A stretch of DNA of 34,963 bases from Staphylococcus intermedius NCTC 11048 (GCF_002902385.1 NZ_PPQH01000026.1:1-34963), one strand, 5' to 3'. Positions 17,206 through 26,254 are shown, counted from the first letter of the stretch. The notes: generated by a model from the sequence alone, not told the origin. Translations and numbers: made by a program.

Positions 17206-19230
17206 TTGAATAAGAAATTCATTTATACAGGGTTGTTAAGTACCGCATTGCTCATCCCTTCAGTCACACCTCAATGGGCCATTGCTGCAACAACTCAACC
17301 TGAAGATGTAGCTCAAGAACATACAAAAGATGATTCTGATAAAGATAACGCGTCAGATAAAGCACGTGACGACCGTAAAACGTCATCTCAATCCTCAGAT
17401 AAAAAAGAAACAACAAAACAAAAGTCATCCAAAGCGAGCGAAAAAACAACTTCGCAACAAGATGATTCAAAAATAGACGTCGCTTTCAACTCAACTTCTC
17501 CTTTAGATTCACAGTTGAAATCGTCATTCTCGTCTCATAAAGATTGGTTTGGCCAACTGTTTCAGTCTTCATTAAATGAAACAACCGATGCACCTAGTCA
17601 TACATATCCAGCACCAACAAATGATACTGCATCAGCGCCATCACAAGACCAACCATCGACGCCTGAAAACCGCGACTTTTTTGAACAGCTTCAAGCCATA
17701 CTCAGCAGTGATGAAGATATCGAAAATGAGACAACATCGTCAACTGATGACGCACTATCGTCAGACCAATCAACGTCTGAATCGCCATCAAATGAACAAA
17801 ATGAAACACTTTCGCACCAAACAAATACAGCGAAAAAACAACCCTCAACTGAGGACGAGACAACTTCAAAAGGAAATGAAGATATATCATCAGATCAATC
17901 CGAAACAGAAGCTGTGAACGACAATGACACAACTGAAAAAGTACCAACTACAGATGAAACAGCAGAAAAGCATGAGACCCACACATCTTCTGACAAACAA
18001 ACTGAAACAGATCAGAACGATGCGATGATTGATGCCTTGTTAGACGAATATAGCGAGAAAGCTGAACAAACACATGCGTCCCATCAACAAGAAAAAGCGG
18101 CTTCTGAAAAACCTTCAACATCAAAAGAACAAAAACATGAAGCGCAAATTTCTGACCCTGACACTTTCAAGTCATCACGAGAACAAGCGCCGACACAATC
18201 ATATCAAAATGAGGCTGACAAAAAGCAGATGCGTCAAACAACATTATTTGAAACGATGCCCCATTCTGATACATCAACGAACGACTCAGAAACGATGCGT
18301 GTCGTCCCTCAATCATCAACACGTGATTTTATTAATGACATTGCGAAAGATGCACATGACATTGGTCAAAAAGAGGACATTTACGCTTCTGTCATGATTG
18401 CACAAGCGATTTTAGAGTCTGACTCTGGTAAAAGTGAATTATCCCGTGAACCTTATTTCAATTTATTTGGTATTAAAGGCAGTTATCACGGAGAATCTGC
18501 AAATTTCAAAACTTTAGAATCAGATGGCAAGCAATTGTATCAAATCGATGCTGCTTTCAGAAAATATCCAGATTATAAAGCATCATTACAAGATTATGCG
18601 GATTTAATTAAAGGAGGCATTGATGGTAATCCAGACATCTATCAGGACGTATGGAAAAGTCACAGTTCAAGTTATCACGATGCCACTTCAGCACTTGTTG
18701 GTACATATGCGACAGATCCACAATATGACCAAAAATTAGATGCTTTAATTGAAACGTATGACTTAACACGATTTGATCAACGCAACATGCCAGATTTATT
18801 AGATGACGAAGATGACATCATGACGCAGAAAAATGATGGTGGTGCATTTAAACCATTTGAAATATCTGCGGATTCACCATATCCTTATGGTCAGTGTACA
18901 TGGTATGTCTACAATCGTATGGCGCAATTTGGCATTGAAATTTCAGGGACTATGGGCAACGCCGCTGATTGGACTTATGCCGCACTCACACAAGGTTATA
19001 GTGTATCAAGCAAACCTAAAGTACACAGTGCAGTCGTCTTTAATCCAAATGAGCTAGGTGCAGATCGTTATTATGGGCACGTTGCTTTTGTTGAAAAAGT
19101 GAATCGTGATGGTTCTATCGTCGTATCTGAATCTAATGTCAAAGGACTCGGTGTCATTTCATTCCGTACAATTGATGCAAAAGATGCCGAACAATTGGAT
19201 TACATTACTGGCGATTTAGCAACTGAATAA
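17206..19230 (+). CDS. scaH: Secreted glucosaminidase-CHAP peptidoglycan hydrolase (ScaH-like)
   Basis: Secreted two-domain cell-wall hydrolase of 674 residues. It has a signal peptide (residues 1-28, VTPQWAIA), then about 340 low-complexity residues rich in Ser, Thr, Asp, Glu and Gln. A glucosaminidase domain (GH73/LYZ2) spans about 365-525, with likely catalytic E404 in QAILESDSG. A C-terminal CHAP domain spans about 555-670, with C564 (YGQCTWYVYNR) and H625 (YYGHVAFVE); it would cut amide or peptide bonds. The layout and neighbours match the S. aureus amidase-domain protein beside sasF that I know as ScaH/SAOUHSC_02979; that name is from memory. Start is the TTG at 17206 just after AGAAAGGAG, since the ATG at 17137 has no site and adds non-signal sequence. 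A terminator follows at about 110 bases. Confidence 0.83.
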   Translation: MNKKFIYTGLLSTALLIPSVTPQWAIAATTQPEDVAQEHTKDDSDKDNASDKARDDRKTSSQSSDKKETTKQKSSKASEKTTSQQDDSKIDVAFNSTSPLDSQLKSSFSSHKDWFGQLFQSSLNETTDAPSHTYPAPTNDTASAPSQDQPSTPENRDFFEQLQAILSSDEDIENETTSSTDDALSSDQSTSESPSNEQNETLSHQTNTAKKQPSTEDETTSKGNEDISSDQSETEAVNDNDTTEKVPTTDETAEKHETHTSSDKQTETDQNDAMIDALLDEYSEKAEQTHASHQQEKAASEKPSTSKEQKHEAQISDPDTFKSSREQAPTQSYQNEADKKQMRQTTLFETMPHSDTSTNDSETMRVVPQSSTRDFINDIAKDAHDIGQKEDIYASVMIAQAILESDSGKSELSREPYFNLFGIKGSYHGESANFKTLESDGKQLYQIDAAFRKYPDYKASLQDYADLIKGGIDGNPDIYQDVWKSHSSSYHDATSALVGTYATDPQYDQKLDALIETYDLTRFDQRNMPDLLDDEDDIMTQKNDGGAFKPFEISADSPYPYGQCTWYVYNRMAQFGIEISGTMGNAADWTYAALTQGYSVSSKPKVHSAVVFNPNELGADRYYGHVAFVEKVNRDGSIVVSESNVKGLGVISFRTIDAKDAEQLDYITGDLATE

Positions 19231-19342
19231 CGGCTTATTTTTATAGCGCTCACCACGGAATGATTTCGTATTCGTTACAAGAATGTACGGGTGCATGGCC
19301 AAACGCTATGCACGCCATCAATTGTTCTATATAAGAAGGAAA

Positions 19343-19382
19343 GGGACTGGGACATTAAGTTTTCCCAGTCCCTATACTTTTT
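19343..19382 (+). terminator. Terminator of the peptidoglycan hydrolase gene
   Basis: A strong 11-bp stem, AGGGACTGGGA pairing with TCCCAGTCCCT around a ten-base loop, followed by ATACTTTTT. The hairpin lies about 110 bases after the hydrolase stop codon. Confidence 0.75.
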
Positions 19383-19509
19383 ATGGACATATATAGATTA
19401 ATGATGATCAATCAGCCAAAAATGAAGATGAATGGGACGTCATCATTGGATGTTATGGGGTTTTGTCTCCATTTTATAAACTATCACAAGGTGACTGCAT
19501 TTGATGCAA

Positions 19510-19646
19510 GATTGCCCAGAGGCTGAGACTCCCGAGGGATCAGACGCAGCCGAAAATCCAATTTGGCTTCCATCCAGTGTACACTTCAATCAAGCCAAAT
19601 TTAGTTGAGGCAAGTCCCCTGGGAACGCGAAGCCATAAGGGCAATC
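19510..19646. repeat. Palindromic intergenic repeat, full copy 2
   Basis: A 137-bp imperfect inverted repeat bounded by GATTGCCC and GGGCAATC. It holds the family landmarks GACTCCCGAGGGATCAG and CGAAAATCCA, then TTTGGCTT/AAGCCAAA around the central loop and TTAGTTGAGG in the right arm. It is itself enclosed by outer inverted repeats (19424-19465 and 19684-19727). Confidence 0.75.
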
Positions 19647-19752
19647 AGAAGTCACAAATCATAGGGAGGGCAAGTTAAACAAAATACTGCATCCATAGCA
19701 TCAAAAATGATTATGTCCCATCCCCTTAATATATGCATATCGTTCACGCTGA

Positions 19753-21684
19753 TTACTGGCGTGTTTTTTTATGATGTCTCACCGTTAAGATAAGGACACC
19801 TATCGCTACAACAAAAATGCCAAGCGGAAGCCAAGTTCGTTTCACAATTTCACCTGTATTCGGTAAGTTAAAATTACCATCTTGATCAAACAAACCCTCT
19901 AAAAAGCGATGCGATCCTGTTTGGCTGTTAATGGCTTGATAAGGATCAATATTCGGTTTCGGGGCAAAATCATGCTTGAATAGGCCACCATCGCGATCCA
20001 ACAATGAATGATTACGGTTTAACAGTTGCTGCAATTTATCATTCGTACGACCTGAAGATTGAATACCATCGAGGTTTAATCCACCACCGAAAACATTCGC
20101 AATTCGACGTATCGGTGCAAATAAGTCATTGAGGTCTGTTTGCGTATTGTGACGAATTTGTTGAAGTTGTTTCCGTAAAGTTAACAATCGATTGGCTTGC
20201 GCACTCAGTTCATCTTCAACAGCTTTTAATTTATGGTGTGCACTTTTTTTATCATGCTCTACACGATCAGCAATCAATTTTGCATTTTCCGCATTAAGAC
20301 GTCCACCTAATATCGATTGAATCACGTCAGAGTCTGCATCCGTATTATTAATGAGCACACTTAAAATATCATCTGCAGTTGCTTTTCCATTCGATTTAAA
20401 ATGATCTTTCAAGCGGTCGAGTATCGTTGAATTTGAAGGTTTGCCTTGCATAATCTCTTCAGCAATCTTATGCGCTTCTTGTTCGTCAAAACGTGTTTGT
20501 AAAATGCTTTCCACTAAACCTTGTGGATTTGACGTATTTTCCAACATCCCTAACAACAAATCATCACTTGACGTTTTCATCAGCGCATTTGCCTGTTGAT
20601 GAATTTGATTTGCCAATTGTTGATCGGTCTTACCTTTAATGTCTATCTGTTCCGCACGGCGCGCCGCTTCTTGTGGATTAAAAATTTCACCTAATATCGA
20701 TTCAACTGCCGCACGTTTGTCATCACTTTTTTGGAGTTCGCTTAATATCGTATCATTTTGTGCGTTCAGTTGATTGGCCACTGTTTTCGCATCATCCAGT
20801 AAAGCAGCTTTTTTAGTTCCAGAAATATCTGTCCGTCTTTTAATATCTTGTTCAAAGCTTTGTAAATGTTCGCGTTTCTCTTCAAAATAATTATCAGATT
20901 TGTTTTCCACCTTATCTGAAACAAAATGATCAATGCGCGTGATGGCACTATCCGCATCTTGAAGTGGTGTCACTCTAGTTTCTACCGCCGCATGTTCCTG
21001 TTCGAGTGTATCGAGATCCTTTTTAATATTTTCTTTCAATGCACTTTGGTTTTGCTGACCTTGTTGTGGTGCGACGATCGTTGGCGCCGATGAAGGTCGT
21101 TGTTTTGTTGTCTCCGGTGCTTCACTTTCCGTCTTTGGTGCTTCGACTTCATCACGTTTTGTCTCTTTCTGTGGTCCATCAGCTTCTTCAGTCGTTGTTT
21201 CCGTCTTTGGTATTTCTTTTTCATCAGACTTTGTCTCTGTTGATGATGACTTTTCTACCATCTCAGTTGATTTTTGTTGACCTTCATCAACCTTTGTTTT
21301 TAATGCTTCTATTTTTCTATCAATCTCATCTACTTGGGGTTGTGATTCATCGTCCGACTTGGCATCATACGCTAGGCGATTGGCCGCTTCAGCTTCGTCA
21401 ACAATCTCTTCAATACCATTTGCTGACGTATCATATTCACGAATTAACGAAAGAAAGTCATTTTTATAATCTGTATTTAAATATTGTAATGCTTTCACTT
21501 TTTCATCCGCTTTTTCACGTAATATATTTAAATCATCAGTCGTATCTGTTTGCGCTATCGCTGTCATTTCATGTGACAACGTTGAAGGCATTTGCAGGCC
21601 ACTACCGACTAGTAACATTATGGTACCAGCTTTTACTAAACGATGACGCATGTTTTGAGATGAAGGGGATTTTCGTTCCGTCAT
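19753..21684 (-). CDS. sasF: LPXTG cell-wall-anchored surface protein SasF
   Basis: Sortase A substrate of 643 residues, covalently attached to peptidoglycan. The N-terminal signal lacks a YSIRK motif. Residues about 120-215 are a charged Glu/Lys/Thr low-complexity stretch. Residues about 300-490 hold three degenerate repeats of roughly 60 residues with SILxxxFnxqeA..A and sSDDiL cores. The C-terminus has LPNTG (607-611), a hydrophobic helix and a basic tail. KGKTDQQLANQI and the repeat cores match S. aureus SasF as I remember it; that protein uses LPKAG, so the sorting signal differs. S. aureus sasF has been linked to survival with unsaturated fatty acids. Start follows AAAGGA eight bases upstream. 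Neighbours (ScaH-like hydrolase, PTS permease) match the S. aureus locus. Confidence 0.83.
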   Translation of the reverse strand: MTERKSPSSQNMRHRLVKAGTIMLLVGSGLQMPSTLSHEMTAIAQTDTTDDLNILREKADEKVKALQYLNTDYKNDFLSLIREYDTSANGIEEIVDEAEAANRLAYDAKSDDESQPQVDEIDRKIEALKTKVDEGQQKSTEMVEKSSSTETKSDEKEIPKTETTTEEADGPQKETKRDEVEAPKTESEAPETTKQRPSSAPTIVAPQQGQQNQSALKENIKKDLDTLEQEHAAVETRVTPLQDADSAITRIDHFVSDKVENKSDNYFEEKREHLQSFEQDIKRRTDISGTKKAALLDDAKTVANQLNAQNDTILSELQKSDDKRAAVESILGEIFNPQEAARRAEQIDIKGKTDQQLANQIHQQANALMKTSSDDLLLGMLENTSNPQGLVESILQTRFDEQEAHKIAEEIMQGKPSNSTILDRLKDHFKSNGKATADDILSVLINNTDADSDVIQSILGGRLNAENAKLIADRVEHDKKSAHHKLKAVEDELSAQANRLLTLRKQLQQIRHNTQTDLNDLFAPIRRIANVFGGGLNLDGIQSSGRTNDKLQQLLNRNHSLLDRDGGLFKHDFAPKPNIDPYQAINSQTGSHRFLEGLFDQDGNFNLPNTGEIVKRTWLPLGIFVVAIGVLILTVRHHKKTRQ

Positions 21685-21783
21685 GCCATCATTCCTTTCT
21701 ATAACATGACTCTATTATAGCGCGTATTTATCAATTTTTAAATAAAGATAAGATAGATTGCGATTTCAAAATAAGCAAAAATT

Positions 21784-21820
21784 AAAAGACCAGGAATCTT
21801 ATGACCCCGGTCTCCAATAA
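21784..21820 (-). terminator. Terminator downstream of the PTS permease gene
   Basis: On the minus strand, AGACCGGGG and CCTGGTCT form an eight-pair stem (one G-T pair), followed by TTTTAATTTTT. It starts a few bases after the permease stop codon, separating it from sasF. Confidence 0.8.
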
Positions 21821-21826
21821 GTTCAC

Positions 21827-23755
21827 TTATGCTTTCATGACATGTTGTAACGTCTCGAATAAATCCGCTTCATTCGTTGTGTCTAACAATTGTTGACGTT
21901 TGTCATCATGCATTAAGTTTTTCGACAGTTGTTGCAACACTTTTAAATGGGTATCATGACTTTGTTCCGGTACAACAATTAAAAAGACGAGTTGTGGTAA
22001 TGTACCGTCTAAACTTTCCCATTGCACACCTTGATCATGTTTAAGTACTGCAATAATCGGTTGACGTACCGCATTTGTTTTTGCATGAGGCATCGCAATA
22101 TGCATACCGAGTGCTGTCGTTGATTCTGCCTCCCGTGCTAATACCGCTTCTTTTAAAGTCACTGCATCCGTGACATAGTTTTCACTGACTAATCGTTCAA
22201 TCATCGTATCAATCGCTTGATCTCTATCCATTGGTACTGCTGTTTGAATCATGACTTGTGGATTCAACATGTCTTGCACGTCTGCATCTTCATTCACTTT
22301 AACTGTCGTCTCAATTTCATCTGATTTGCCTTGCGTAGCCGTGGCAGTTGGTTGTTTTTTAAATGTTAATACGAGGGCTGTTGTGACAAAGCTACCTGCT
22401 AACACTGCGACGATAAACATGAGTACGCCATCGATGCCCCCTAATACTGCAACTATTGGGCCGCCATGCGCTACTCTATCACCGACATGACCAAGTGCTG
22501 CAATAACAGAAGCGACCATCGCACCGATCATATTTGCCGGAATAATACGCAATGGATCTTGAGCTGCAAATGGAATCGCACCTTCTGTAATACCGAATAG
22601 CCCCATCGTAAATGAAGCTTTCCCCATTTCGATTTCATTACGGTTGAATTTACGTTTTTGAATAAATGTCGCAAGTCCGAGTCCAATCGGTGGTGTACAG
22701 ACTGCCACTGCAACCATCCCCATGACACTATAGTTTCCTTCTGCAATTAAAGCTGAACCAAATAAAAACGCGACTTTGTTGACCGGACCCCCCATATCAA
22801 ATGCAATCATTGCACCTATAATTAAGGCCAAAATAACAATATTTGCCCCTTGCATGCCTTTGAGCCAAGTCGTCAAAGTTTCAAAAACAGCTGCAATTGG
22901 CGCACCTAAAACGAAAATAAAGATCATACCAACGAGCACCGACGCAATAATTGGAATAATAATGATCGGCATAATCGGCGCCATCGCTTTCGGCACTTTA
23001 ATATTTTTAATCCATTTCGCGATATAACCCGCTAAGAACCCGGCAACGATCCCGCCTAGAAATCCAGCACCCGCCGTACTACCGTAAAAACTACCATCTG
23101 CCGCAATCGCACCACCAATCATCCCTGGTACAAGACCCGGCTTATCCGCAATACTGACCGCAATGTAACCGGCCAAAATTGGTACCATAAAACTAAATGC
23201 GAGCGCACCAATCTTTTCGAACGGCTTCCAAAATGAATCATCTGGTATGACTAAACCTTGCGTCGCTGTTTTTTCTCCACCTAACGACAATGCTAGGGCG
23301 ATGAGTAACCCTCCGACAACGATGAACGGTACCATAAAAGAAACCCCGTTCATTAAATGTTGATAGACCATTTGCATACCGTTTTGTTTATTTTCGCTTT
23401 GAGGTGCAGTTGTGCCACTTGTGTCAGCTTCTCCTGATGCATGATACACCGGTGCTTCCCCTTTCACCACACGTTCAATTAATGCTTCAGGTTGATGAAT
23501 GCCTGCTCTCACGCTTTCTTTCACGAGGGGTTTACCATTGAACCGGGATAAATCCACTTGTCTATCCGCGGCAATAATGATACCATCTGCTGCTGCGATT
23601 TCTTCAGCTGTTAATACATTTTCGGCACCGACCCCTCCTTGTGTTTCTACTTTGATGTCGATACCTAATGATGCAGCAGCTTGCTCTAACTTTTCTTGTG
23701 CCATATATGTATGTGCAATACCATTTGGACAAGATGTAACTGCGAGTATTTTCAT
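21827..23755 (-). CDS. Fructose/mannose-type PTS permease, EIIB-EIIC-EIIA fusion
   Basis: PEP-dependent sugar transporter of 642 residues in the membrane, phosphorylating its sugar during uptake. EIIB occupies residues 1-100, with phospho-Cys C9 in VTSCPNGIAHTYMAQ. EIIC (fructose family, about 9 helices) spans about 125-455. EIIA type 2 spans about 490-642, with phospho-His H557 in IAMPHAKT. The B-C-A order differs from the A-B-C order of staphylococcal FruA of the fruRKA operon, so this is the second fructose-family permease, next to manA in S. aureus as I recall; mannose or fructose are the likely substrates. Start at 23755 follows GAGAGGAAG and opens on the conserved MKILAVTSCP; the upstream ATG at 23776 is unsupported. 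A cre-like site lies 76 bases upstream. Confidence 0.83.
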   Translation of the reverse strand: MKILAVTSCPNGIAHTYMAQEKLEQAAASLGIDIKVETQGGVGAENVLTAEEIAAADGIIIAADRQVDLSRFNGKPLVKESVRAGIHQPEALIERVVKGEAPVYHASGEADTSGTTAPQSENKQNGMQMVYQHLMNGVSFMVPFIVVGGLLIALALSLGGEKTATQGLVIPDDSFWKPFEKIGALAFSFMVPILAGYIAVSIADKPGLVPGMIGGAIAADGSFYGSTAGAGFLGGIVAGFLAGYIAKWIKNIKVPKAMAPIMPIIIIPIIASVLVGMIFIFVLGAPIAAVFETLTTWLKGMQGANIVILALIIGAMIAFDMGGPVNKVAFLFGSALIAEGNYSVMGMVAVAVCTPPIGLGLATFIQKRKFNRNEIEMGKASFTMGLFGITEGAIPFAAQDPLRIIPANMIGAMVASVIAALGHVGDRVAHGGPIVAVLGGIDGVLMFIVAVLAGSFVTTALVLTFKKQPTATATQGKSDEIETTVKVNEDADVQDMLNPQVMIQTAVPMDRDQAIDTMIERLVSENYVTDAVTLKEAVLAREAESTTALGMHIAMPHAKTNAVRQPIIAVLKHDQGVQWESLDGTLPQLVFLIVVPEQSHDTHLKVLQQLSKNLMHDDKRQQLLDTTNEADLFETLQHVMKA

Positions 23756-23830
23756 GCCAATACTTCCTCTCTTCACAAAATTCCATACACCCCCATCTTA
23801 TTCGCTTTACGGACACAATTCAACGTATTT

Positions 23831-23845
23831 TTGAAGCGCTTACAA
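23831..23845. promoter_or_regulatory. cre-like site upstream of the PTS permease
   Basis: TTGAAGCGCTTACAA has the palindromic AAGCGCTT core of CcpA sites and matches 12 of 14 positions of the TGWAANCGNTNWCA consensus on either strand. It lies 76 bases before the permease start, so catabolite repression of this sugar transporter is likely. Not tested. Confidence 0.5.
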
Positions 23846-23877
23846 ATTTTCGGTTACTTCCTTTGAAACACAGACGA

Positions 23878-23925
23878 AAAAAGTGCGCAACAGCAATTCA
23901 TCTCGCATGTCACGCACTTTACTAT
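23878..23925 (-). terminator. Terminator of the hydrolase-MerR transcript
   Basis: On the minus strand, AAAGTGCGTG pairs with GCGCACTTT around a loop of about 21 bases and is followed by TTTT. It lies right after the zinc-ribbon reading frame, at the end of the hydrolase-MerR-zinc-ribbon unit, and before the PTS permease promoter. Confidence 0.75.
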
Positions 23926-23929
23926 CGTT

Positions 23930-24112
23930 TTATAATTTCATTGATGCATCGTAAATTTCAGTGCAATACCCTTTAAATCCACAATTCGGGCACGTTAACA
24001 TTCTTGTTTGTGAAGTGTGAGGCGCTAATAACCATGTTCGATATGAGGGTTTAAACTGCTTTTGGCAATTTGGACACATATAACTGACTTGTTGATAGTA
24101 CTTAGAGGTCAT
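23930..24112 (-). pseudogene. Zinc-ribbon C-terminal part of the MerR-family membrane protein, cut off by an in-frame stop
   Basis: This frame encodes a short zinc ribbon with CPNC and CPNC pairs separated by about 25 residues, ending in FKGYCTEIYDASMKL. It is in the same frame as the MerR gene upstream, with only a TAA at 24164-24166 between them. The 13 codons after the stop read FWPAILGFGSAAT, a membrane-helix-like stretch leading straight into this part. A TTG at 24124 and an ATG at 24112 are possible starts but neither has a clear ribosome site. So it looks like the tail of a formerly 247-residue protein rather than an independent gene; translation on its own cannot be excluded. Confidence 0.65.
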
Positions 24113-24163
24113 TCTTTGTGCCAATGTGGCTGCACTACCAAAACCTAATATCGCCGGCCAAAA

Positions 24164-24658
24164 TTAACGATATTTCCAACTTAAGCCAACCCCAATCACT
24201 TCAAATAATGTCGCTGTCGTTCCCATCCATAACATTTGTTTCATTAGACGTTGATGCTGTGGTTTTTGTTTCATCGCATCCTCAATGTCAGAAAGATTTT
24301 TAACAGGTGCACGTGATGAATCCAGTATCATCTGTTGCATTTGCTTCATCTGCTTCAGTCGCTGTTGTTGCTGTCGAATTTCTGATTCAGTTTCTGCTAC
24401 TTTACGTGTTAATAAAGTCCGTACCGTTTGAAGTGTACCGTCCGCTGACAACATTTGCTTGATTTCTTTAAGACTGAGACCTAATGACTTCATGACTAAA
24501 ATCAAATGCAACTGTTCAACTTCTCGCTCTGTATACATCCGATATTGATTGTCGTCGGTATAGGCGGGTTTTAATAATTGTTGATGGTCATAATACTGAA
24601 TGGTTCTTTTTGAAAGTCCAAACATATTCGCAAGCTCACCTGTCGAATAATGTGACAT
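24164..24658 (-). CDS. MerR-family transcriptional regulator, truncated by a stop codon
   Basis: DNA-binding regulator of 164 residues as encoded. Residues 1-70 are a MerR winged helix-turn-helix (YSTGELANMFGLSKRTIQYYDHQQLL, then MYTEREVEQL and LGLSLKEIKQML). Residues 80-125 are a Gln-rich dimerisation coiled coil, and residues about 140-158 begin a membrane helix (MLWMGTTATLFEVIGVGL). The frame ends at TAA 24164-24166, but reads on in phase through a second hydrophobic stretch and a zinc ribbon down to 23930, so the ancestral protein was probably membrane-bound with a metal- or redox-sensing tail. Start at 24658 follows GGAGGTG; an ATG at 24673 does not. It lies 29 bases after the hydrolase gene and is probably cotranscribed with it. 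DNA binding should survive truncation; membrane insertion and sensing are doubtful. Confidence 0.8.
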   Translation of the reverse strand: MSHYSTGELANMFGLSKRTIQYYDHQQLLKPAYTDDNQYRMYTEREVEQLHLILVMKSLGLSLKEIKQMLSADGTLQTVRTLLTRKVAETESEIRQQQQRLKQMKQMQQMILDSSRAPVKNLSDIEDAMKQKPQHQRLMKQMLWMGTTATLFEVIGVGLSWKYR

Positions 24659-24687
24659 CGATTTCACCTCCATACTTCATGTATAGC

Positions 24688-25653
24688 CTATGACGTCACG
24701 TGACGGTCAACAATTTCATGCATAATTTGAATCATTTTTTCAGGCTCATCGACAAACGGTGCATGTGCCGTATCTTGAAAGGCGTAAAAATGCTTTTCAG
24801 GAGACGCGACATGATCAAAAAATGCTTTACTGTCTTCGTAAGTCGTCTGCATATCATGAACACCTTGTAAAATATAAAATGGCACCGTTATTTCCTGGGC
24901 AATATCATTTAAATTGGTATGCGCCATTTCGCTCGTCAAATGTTCAAATGTGGATAAACTGCCTCTCACAATATTAATTCTTTCCATAAGACGGTAATAA
25001 GGCGTCTGCATCATTACCCGAAACATGCGCCAAACCGAATAGCCATGACTCGAAAAGCCGACATGGTAACGCGCAGTATAACGTTGTCTTGCTTTTTCAT
25101 ATTGACAATCTTGATTAAAGTCCCGTGTTAAATGAATCGCTTTGAGTTGCTGGATCGCACGTTGATTGCCTTCTTCATGCGCTAAAAAAATCAAATGTTG
25201 CAAAATACACTGTTCATTGCCAAACACGTCTCCGAGCTGCCCCATGCCAATATACGCGGCAATATATTCAGGGTTACGATGCGCGAGGTGCGTGCCAATA
25301 ATCGTACCGAATGAGTGACACATCAAATACACTTGCTCTTGTTGAAAATGACGTCGTAAAAATTGAATAAGCTGATACGAGTCAGAAATTAAATCTGCCA
25401 TTTCTACAGTTTCGCGCGTATACGACATGCCCGTCCCACGCTGATTCCAAAAGACAACTGTATAACGATCCGTCAAATCAATATGATGTGCTCTAAAAAA
25501 GGAATAAAGCGGAAATCCTGGCCCACCATGGACAACAAGCAGTATCGGTTTATCAGTACCTCTTGATTCAATAATGATACCTTGTCGATGACCGTTTAAA
25601 GTCAAGTAGTGTTTCTGAATGGTACGTCCATCTTGTTCTACGTATGTTTTCAT
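24688..25653 (-). CDS. Alpha/beta-fold hydrolase (prolyl aminopeptidase-like)
   Basis: Cytoplasmic hydrolase of 321 residues. HGGPG at 42-46 (oxyanion region), WNQRGTG at 69-75, and a nucleophile elbow CHSFGT with S114 are typical of the proline iminopeptidase branch of the alpha/beta hydrolases. D267 (GVHDMQT) and H297 (DTAHAPF) are the likely triad partners. The residue before the elbow is Cys where Gly is usual. The substrate is unknown. Start follows GAGGTG. It is the first gene of a likely two-gene unit with the MerR regulator, which may respond to or control its substrate. Confidence 0.8.
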   Translation of the reverse strand: MKTYVEQDGRTIQKHYLTLNGHRQGIIIESRGTDKPILLVVHGGPGFPLYSFFRAHHIDLTDRYTVVFWNQRGTGMSYTRETVEMADLISDSYQLIQFLRRHFQQEQVYLMCHSFGTIIGTHLAHRNPEYIAAYIGMGQLGDVFGNEQCILQHLIFLAHEEGNQRAIQQLKAIHLTRDFNQDCQYEKARQRYTARYHVGFSSHGYSVWRMFRVMMQTPYYRLMERINIVRGSLSTFEHLTSEMAHTNLNDIAQEITVPFYILQGVHDMQTTYEDSKAFFDHVASPEKHFYAFQDTAHAPFVDEPEKMIQIMHEIVDRHVTS

Positions 25654-25751
25654 GTCTACACCTCACATCTTTCGATATCATTATAATCTATTTTGAGAGG
25701 CTTGTAGCATTTTTAAGCTAAGGAAGAAACAAATATGATAAAAATCGAAAT

Positions 25752-25791
25752 ATAAAAAAACACAGGCCTCGTGATTCAACCGAGACCTGCC
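25752..25791 (-). terminator. Terminator of isdI
   Basis: On the minus strand, CAGGTCTCG pairs over nine positions with CGAGGCCTG around a nine-base loop and is followed by TG and seven T, just after the isdI stop codon. Confidence 0.85.
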
Positions 25792-25799
25792 ATACTTAG

Positions 25800-26135
<336 letters not shown>

Positions 26136-26254
26136 TCATCTCCTTTTACGCATTCGCATAAGTCGCGTCTGCCCCCTTATTGTATCTATCTCCAAATGAG
26201 GTATCTTGATTGTTCATTCAATACAGACTCACTGTTCAATCGATCACTTCTTTT

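Larger units (their letters stand above)
19231..19752. other. 522-bp convergent intergenic region
   Basis: It separates the 3' ends of scaH and sasF. The contents are a weak imperfect hairpin near 19290-19316, a strong terminator at 19343-19382, and a nested inverted-repeat structure at 19424-19727 that includes full copy 2 of the intergenic repeat. I see no gene in it. Confidence 0.7.

Noticed and set aside
21039..21704. 221-residue open frame antisense to sasF
   Set aside because: Leu/His/Phe-rich composition is the expected shadow of Glu/Lys/Thr/Gln-rich coding sequence on the other strand; no ribosome site.
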